Shown: piece after piece, positions 59,548-64,000 of the stretch | Numbering within the stretch: position 1 is the stretch's first letter | Layout: each line of letters begins with the position of its first letter | Assembly (NCBI GenBank): GCA_963669295.1 | Contig: OY769938.1 | Coordinates: forward strand, 5,642,001 to 5,706,000 | Reading direction: 5' to 3' | Length of the DNA: 64,000 bases | Origin: G963669295 sp963669295 | GTDB taxonomy: Bacteria > Bacteroidota > Bacteroidia > Flavobacteriales_D > CALLUQ01 | Program-made: the position numbers and the translations under genes | The notes under the pieces: generated by a model | Database searches by the model: none | What the model was told of the DNA's origin: nothing | What the model saw: only the letters and a program-made list of their open reading frames with translations

Positions 59548-60435
59548 TTATTTAACCGAAACAACCTTATTCTGAACAGAGAGCAATGTGTTTTTCAGCA
59601 ACGAAGCAATGGTCATTGGCCCTACCCCACCTGGTACAGGAGTAATGTATGAGCACTTTTGTGCAACTTCATCAAATTTCACATCACCCAAAAGTCTAAA
59701 GCCCGACTTTTTTGTTTCATCCACCACTCTTGTTATGCCTACATCTACTACCACTGCTCCATCTTTCACCATATCGGCAGTTAAAAATTCGGGTTTCCCA
59801 AGGGCTACAATGATGATATCCGCCTGCAATACAATTTCTTTCAGGTTCTGTGTACGGCTATGGGTTAATGTAACGGTACAATTTCCGGGATACCCATTTC
59901 TTGCCATCAAGATACTCATAGGAGAACCAACAATGTGACTTCTTCCTATCACCACACAATGTTTGCCTGAGGTTTCTACTTTATAGCGCTCCAATAACTG
60001 AACGATTCCATAAGGTGTTGCGGGAAGAAAGGTGGGAAGGTTTAACGCCATTTTCCCAACGCTAACAGGGTGAAACCCATCAACATCTTTTTCTGGGGCA
60101 ACTGCTTCTGTTACTTTCTTTTCATCTACATGATCTGGTAAAGGCAATTGTACGATAAATCCATCAATGTCATCATCGTTGTTCAATCGATCAATCTCAG
60201 CCAGCAATTCTTCTTCAGATATATCGGCAGGAAGCTTTACCAAAGTAGAGTTAAACCCTACTTTTTCACACGCTTTTACTTTCGCATTTACATAGGTAAG
60301 GCTGGCTCCATTATCTCCCACAAGAATGGCTGCCAGGTGTGGTACCTTACTGCCAGTGGCCTTAAGTTGCTCTACTTCTGCAGCAATTTCTTCCTTTATA
60401 TCGTTTGATGTTTTTTTTCCGTCGAGTAATTGCAT
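59548..60435 (-). CDS. folD: Bifunctional methylenetetrahydrofolate dehydrogenase/cyclohydrolase
   Basis: 295 residues. SLTYVNAKVKACEKVGF carries the catalytic Lys, then VDGFIVQLPLPDHVDEKKVT, EKDVDGFHPVSVGKMAL, CVVIGRSHIVGSPMSILMA (NADP-binding loop) and ITPVPGGVGPMTIASLLKNT. It oxidises 5,10-methylene-THF to methenyl-THF and hydrolyses it to 10-formyl-THF, feeding purine and formyl-Met synthesis in the cytoplasm. It is 14 bp after ffh on the same strand, a pairing often seen in Bacteroidota. Confidence 0.97.
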   Translation of the reverse strand: MQLLDGKKTSNDIKEEIAAEVEQLKATGSKVPHLAAILVGDNGASLTYVNAKVKACEKVGFNSTLVKLPADISEEELLAEIDRLNNDDDIDGFIVQLPLPDHVDEKKVTEAVAPEKDVDGFHPVSVGKMALNLPTFLPATPYGIVQLLERYKVETSGKHCVVIGRSHIVGSPMSILMARNGYPGNCTVTLTHSRTQNLKEIVLQADIIIVALGKPEFLTADMVKDGAVVVDVGITRVVDETKKSGFRLLGDVKFDEVAQKCSYITPVPGGVGPMTIASLLKNTLLSVQNKVVSVK

Positions 60436-60449
60436 AGCTATTAATTTAA

Positions 60450-61793
60450 TTATTTCCTCATGCCTTTCATGTTCTGCATTTGCCGCATCATGTTAGACAT
60501 GTGTTTCTTGTTGGTCATCATCTTCATCATCTTCCGTGTATCCGTAAATTGCTTCAATAGTCGGTTAACATCTGGCACTGTAGTTCCACTTCCAACGGCA
60601 ATTCTCTTCTTTCTACTTCCGTTAATCACCGATGGATTTTCACGTTCGTGGGGCGTCATGGATTGGATAATGGCTTCGATGCCTTTAAAGGCATCATCGT
60701 CAATATCAACATTCTTCATGGCTTTCCCCATGCCAGGGATCATTCCTAACAAATCCTTCACATTTCCCATCTTCTTAATCTGCTGCAACTGCTTCAGGAA
60801 ATCATTAAAGTTAAACTGATCCTTTGCTATTTTCTTTTGCAGCTTTCGTGCCTCTTCTTCATCAAACTGCTCCTGAGCACGCTCCACTAACGATACCACA
60901 TCTCCCATCCCCAAAATTCGATCTGCCATCCTTTCGGGATAAAACACATCGAGGGCATCCATCTTTTCGCCTGTACCTACAAACTTTATGGGTTTATTAA
61001 CTACTGATTTGATGGATAATGCTGCTCCACCGCGTGTATCACCATCCAACTTCGTCAGAATTACCCCATCAAAATCCAACCTTTCGTTAAACGTTTTCGC
61101 AGTATTCACAGCATCCTGCCCTGTCATGGAATCTACCACAAACAGTGTTTCACTTGGATTAAGTGCTTTCTTAAGCATTTCAATTTCCTGCATCATTTGC
61201 TCATCAACCGCCAATCGTCCGGCAGTATCCACAATTACAACATTATGCCCTTTAAGGCGTGCATGCTTAATTGCTGCATTGGCAATATCTACAGGATTGT
61301 TGTTCTCTCTATCGGAAAATACCTCTACACTTAGCTGCTCTCCTAATACATGCAATTGATCAATCGCTGCCGGGCGATAAACATCGCAGGCTACCAATAA
61401 TGGATTTTTACCTTTTTTAGATTTCAGGTAATTTGCCAATTTTCCTGAGAAAGTAGTTTTTCCTGATCCTTGTAGGCCGGACATTAAAACGATTGCTGGG
61501 CTTCCTGATAAATCGAATTCAGCTTTTTCGCCACCCATCAACGATTTGAGCTCATCGTGTGCTATCTTCGTCAATAACTGACCGGGAGTAATGGAGGTAA
61601 GCACCCCTTGCCCCAATGCTTTCTCTTTGACGGAAGAAGTAAATTCCTTGGCTGTTTTATAGTTAACATCCGCATCTAACAGTGCCCTGCGTACTTCTTT
61701 AAGCGTTTCGGCAACGTTGATCTCAGTAATTTGACCATGACCTTTCAGTACTTTAAAGGCTCTGTCTAACTTATCGGTAAGGTTTTCGAACAT
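60450..61793 (-). CDS. ffh: Signal recognition particle GTPase Ffh (SRP54)
   Basis: 447 residues from the ATG at 61793; an adjacent ATG at 61796 or a GTG at 61802 is possible. N domain: FENLTDKLDRAFKVLKGHGQ, then P-loop GLQGSGKTTFSGKLANYL, G3 VDTAGRL, TKLDGDTRGGAALS and GTGEKMDALDVFYPERMADR of the GTPase. The Met-rich M domain with NGSRKKRIAVGSGTTVPDVN follows and ends QMQNMKGMRK. It binds signal sequences and 4.5S RNA and delivers ribosomes to FtsY. The SRP RNA gene itself is not visible in the window. Confidence 0.97.
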   Translation of the reverse strand: MFENLTDKLDRAFKVLKGHGQITEINVAETLKEVRRALLDADVNYKTAKEFTSSVKEKALGQGVLTSITPGQLLTKIAHDELKSLMGGEKAEFDLSGSPAIVLMSGLQGSGKTTFSGKLANYLKSKKGKNPLLVACDVYRPAAIDQLHVLGEQLSVEVFSDRENNNPVDIANAAIKHARLKGHNVVIVDTAGRLAVDEQMMQEIEMLKKALNPSETLFVVDSMTGQDAVNTAKTFNERLDFDGVILTKLDGDTRGGAALSIKSVVNKPIKFVGTGEKMDALDVFYPERMADRILGMGDVVSLVERAQEQFDEEEARKLQKKIAKDQFNFNDFLKQLQQIKKMGNVKDLLGMIPGMGKAMKNVDIDDDAFKGIEAIIQSMTPHERENPSVINGSRKKRIAVGSGTTVPDVNRLLKQFTDTRKMMKMMTNKKHMSNMMRQMQNMKGMRK

Positions 61794-61865
61794 CATAATC
61801 ACATCTGATTTTCAGTGGTGCAAAGTTAATAATTTATTGATGTCAGTTTTTCAAATCATTAAATG

Positions 61866-63782
61866 CTACATCCGTTCAGGAACATCTATTCCCAATAGTT
61901 TCATTGCAGTTTTTATTACTGTTCCTGTTTTGGTAGACAATGCAATTCTAAATTGTTTGATGGTTTCGTTCTCTTCTTTTAAGATGGAAACATGCTGGTA
62001 AAACACATTGTAAAGTCGTACCAGCTCGTACGTGTAGTTTGCTATGATTGCCGGACTATAGGCTTCTCCTGCCTCTTTAATGGCAACAGGAAAGTCGTAA
62101 ATTGCCTTAATCAGTTCACGCTCTTCGGGTACCAGGGTTACCTCAGATACATCATAATTCAACTCCATTTCCTCCACTTTTCTAAGAATTGCACGAGTTC
62201 GCACGTAGGTAAAGGAAATAAAGGCGCTTGTATTCCCATTAAAATCAATGGATTCTTTAGGGTTAAACAACATTTGCCGTTCCGGGTCAACTTTAAGAAT
62301 GTAATACTTAATGGCTCCAATTCCTATTGACCGGTATACATGTTCCTTTTCCTGTGGTGTTAAACCTTCCAACTTGCCCAACTCTTCTGCTGTTTCCGCA
62401 GCATTTTTCACCATCTCTGCCATCAAGTCATCTGCATCTACAACAGTACCCTCTCTCGACTTCATTTTCCCTTCAGGCAGCTCAACCATTCCATAAGAGA
62501 GGTGACGGCAATTCTTTGCCCATGAGTAACCCAATTTATCCAGGATAATAAACAATACTTTAAAGTGATGATCCTGCTCATTCCCTACCGTATAGGTTAT
62601 ACCATCAATTGATGGGTAGTCGTTATAGCGAAGTATGGCCGTTCCAATATCCTGGGTCATGTACACGGCTGTTCCATCAGAACGAAGCACTAGCTTATCG
62701 TCCAACTTTTCTTGAGAAAGGTCGCACCATACCGAACCATCGTCCTTCTGATAAAAAACACCTTTCTCCAGTCCTTCATCTATTTGCTCTTTGCCCAAAA
62801 GGTAAGTTTCTGACTCGTAATACAACTTGTCGAAATCTACTCCCATGGTTTTGTAAGTAACATCAAAGCCATCGTATACCCAACCATTCATAGTTTCCCA
62901 AAGCTGGTATACTTCAGGATCTTTGGCCTCCCACTTTCGCAGCATGTCTTGAGCTTCCAGGATAATTGGAGCTTCTTTGGTTGCTTGCTCATAAATTGTT
63001 TTTACAGCAATCAACTGTTCTTTCTCTAATACGGTAAGTGGTTCTTTTTTTGCCTTTTTCTCCCTTTTTTCAAGTGTAGCTTTTAATGCTTTTATATCAG
63101 ACTCGTTGCTTAAAACGTCGTACGCCTGCTGCTTTTGCTCAACCAATTCCTGAATTTCCGTTTTGTAGGCCTGATCAAACTTCACATAATAATCTCCTAC
63201 TAACTTATCTCCTTTTATGCCTACAGATTCCGGGGTCGCTCCATCTCCCCATTTAAGCCATGCAAGCATCGACTTACAGATATGAATTCCTCTATCATTA
63301 ATGATCTGAACTTTAACCACCTCATGTCCATTGGCCTTTAGTATCTCCGCAACAGAGTATCCGAGAAAATTGTTCCTTAAATGACCAAGGTGCAATGGTT
63401 TATTGGTATTAGGCGATGAGTATTCCACCATTTTAGTAATTCCACTTGGTGAAGCAACGCCATAGTTTTCATGTTGCATGGCATGCTCAAAAAAGTTCAA
63501 CCAAAAACGATTAGCTATCGAAAGGTTTAAGAACCCTTTTACAACATTATAGTTCACCACTTCCTCTACATGCTCTTGTAAATAAGCTCCCAACTCTTCC
63601 GCAGTGGCTTCAGGAGATTTTTTAGACCACCTCAATAATGGAAAAGCAACTATGGTAACATCTCCTTCAAATTCTTTCCTGGTTTTTTGTACTTGAATTT
63701 GACCCTGAGCAACCTCATCAGTATGGTATAATTTTTTAACTGCAGCTAGTGTGGCCTCTATTACCACTTTCTCGATATTCAT
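61866..63782 (-). CDS. argS: Arginyl-tRNA synthetase
   Basis: 638 residues from the ATG at 63782 (MNIEKVVIEATLAAVKKLY), which fits the N-terminal add-1 domain; an ATG at 63797 would add 5 residues. The class I signature PNTNKPLHLGHLRN (HIGH-like) and LPEGKMKSREGTVVDADDLM (KMSKS-like) are present, and the anticodon-binding domain near the C-terminus includes ANYTYELVRLYNVFYQHVSI. It charges tRNA-Arg and, unlike most synthetases, requires the tRNA for activation. It lies 19 bp after an arginase gene on the same strand. Confidence 0.95.
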   Translation of the reverse strand: MNIEKVVIEATLAAVKKLYHTDEVAQGQIQVQKTRKEFEGDVTIVAFPLLRWSKKSPEATAEELGAYLQEHVEEVVNYNVVKGFLNLSIANRFWLNFFEHAMQHENYGVASPSGITKMVEYSSPNTNKPLHLGHLRNNFLGYSVAEILKANGHEVVKVQIINDRGIHICKSMLAWLKWGDGATPESVGIKGDKLVGDYYVKFDQAYKTEIQELVEQKQQAYDVLSNESDIKALKATLEKREKKAKKEPLTVLEKEQLIAVKTIYEQATKEAPIILEAQDMLRKWEAKDPEVYQLWETMNGWVYDGFDVTYKTMGVDFDKLYYESETYLLGKEQIDEGLEKGVFYQKDDGSVWCDLSQEKLDDKLVLRSDGTAVYMTQDIGTAILRYNDYPSIDGITYTVGNEQDHHFKVLFIILDKLGYSWAKNCRHLSYGMVELPEGKMKSREGTVVDADDLMAEMVKNAAETAEELGKLEGLTPQEKEHVYRSIGIGAIKYYILKVDPERQMLFNPKESIDFNGNTSAFISFTYVRTRAILRKVEEMELNYDVSEVTLVPEERELIKAIYDFPVAIKEAGEAYSPAIIANYTYELVRLYNVFYQHVSILKEENETIKQFRIALSTKTGTVIKTAMKLLGIDVPERM

Positions 63783-63801
63783 TTCCTCTATTATCATCAC
63801 T

Positions 63802-64000
63802 TTACAATGTGACTTGTGTTTTATTCGTAATTAAATTTGTTGCTTTCTCCAAAATTGCGAAAGCAGTATCTGCCATCGCATTGCACTTATTATCAAGTGT
63901 AGGGTTTACCTCAACGATTTCGAAGCAGCATACTTTTTCACTTTCAAGGATGCCCAGCAATAACCCTTCAGCTTCTTGAACCGTTAGCCCATTTTCAACT
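63802..64000 (-). CDS. Arginase family protein, C-terminal fragment (5' end outside window)
   Basis: The last 65 codons of a longer gene that enters from the right edge. The sequence FEIVEVNPTLDNKCNAMADT is the conserved C-terminal signature of arginase/agmatinase-type ureohydrolases (E-x-N-P-x-x-D). Arginase converts arginine to ornithine and urea; agmatinase-like substrates are possible. The catalytic Mn-binding Asp/His residues lie outside the window. Its stop is 19 bp before the argS ATG, so the two arginine-related genes are probably co-transcribed. Confidence 0.85.
   Translation of the reverse strand, partial: VENGLTVQEAEGLLLGILESEKVCCFEIVEVNPTLDNKCNAMADTAFAILEKATNLITNKTQVTL

Noticed and set aside
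1..64000. Insertion sequences or phage genes
   Set aside because: No transposase, integrase, terminal inverted repeats with target duplications or phage structural genes were recognised in any frame.

Overview
The window comes from the chromosome of a Bacteroidota bacterium, most likely an aquatic or gliding member of the Flavobacteriia, Cytophagia or Chitinophagia; the class cannot be fixed from this sequence alone. The evidence is the set of type IX secretion system (T9SS) cargo with type A and type B C-terminal sorting domains, a PorP/SprF-type protein, PD40-OmpA proteins, a PorE-like protein, many short lipoprotein signals, promoters with the Bacteroidota TAnnTTTG -7 box and few Shine-Dalgarno sequences. 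I see no rRNA, tRNA, transposase, phage structural gene or CRISPR array.

Layout. 1-5 kb (minus strand) is a signalling block: the 5' part of a large PAS-rich hybrid histidine kinase, an MscS channel, a stand-alone LytTR protein and a LytTR response regulator. 5-8 kb (plus) has a patatin-like hydrolase, a Glu-rich secreted coiled-coil protein and an outer-membrane barrel ending in a TSP3-type calcium motif. 8.4-11.2 kb holds a two-gene unit in which a protein with a C-terminal Hint (intein/hedgehog-like autoprocessing) domain precedes a subtilisin-like protease; neither has an obvious export signal, and I regard this as the best candidate for an undescribed system. 11.2-14.1 kb is a patchy accessory stretch with a lipoprotein, a GC-rich palindrome, an isolated membrane protein resembling putative phage-abortive-infection proteins, an FN3-like protein and a 42-bp tandem repeat. 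14.1-20.2 kb is a tandem array of four paralogous secreted beta-propeller proteins.

20.7-31.0 kb is a T9SS type B cassette: a 2677-residue surface protein (M43 metalloprotease, PKD, cleaved-adhesin and 16 SprB-like repeats), its PorP/SprF partner and a PD40-OmpA protein, closed by a strong terminator. A low-complexity TGAATAC repeat field follows. 31.5-36.3 kb is mostly housekeeping: lipoproteins, ChaN, TPR, an LpxL-type acyltransferase and RarA. 36.6-44.5 kb is a long plus-strand run: a CotH-kinase lipoprotein, a lipoprotein/outer-membrane pair, KdsA, a T9SS propeller, a YbjQ-family protein and two tiny related membrane proteins absent from any list of long ORFs.

44.5-52.2 kb (minus) carries a PorE-like TPR-PD40-OmpA protein, QueE, a methyltransferase, a Kir-type potassium channel and a large T9SS beta-helix protein. 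52.4-55.5 kb is a tightly packed operon of two lipoproteins, a cupin and a second CotH protein. 56.3-57.6 kb is an ECF sigma factor with an atypical membrane partner. 57.9-64 kb ends with a CPBP protease, YceI, FolD, Ffh, ArgS and the 3' end of an arginase gene.

Seven secreted proteins in the window carry T9SS sorting domains and several others are envelope proteins, so the common theme is surface display, envelope anchoring and secretion, with ordinary housekeeping genes between.
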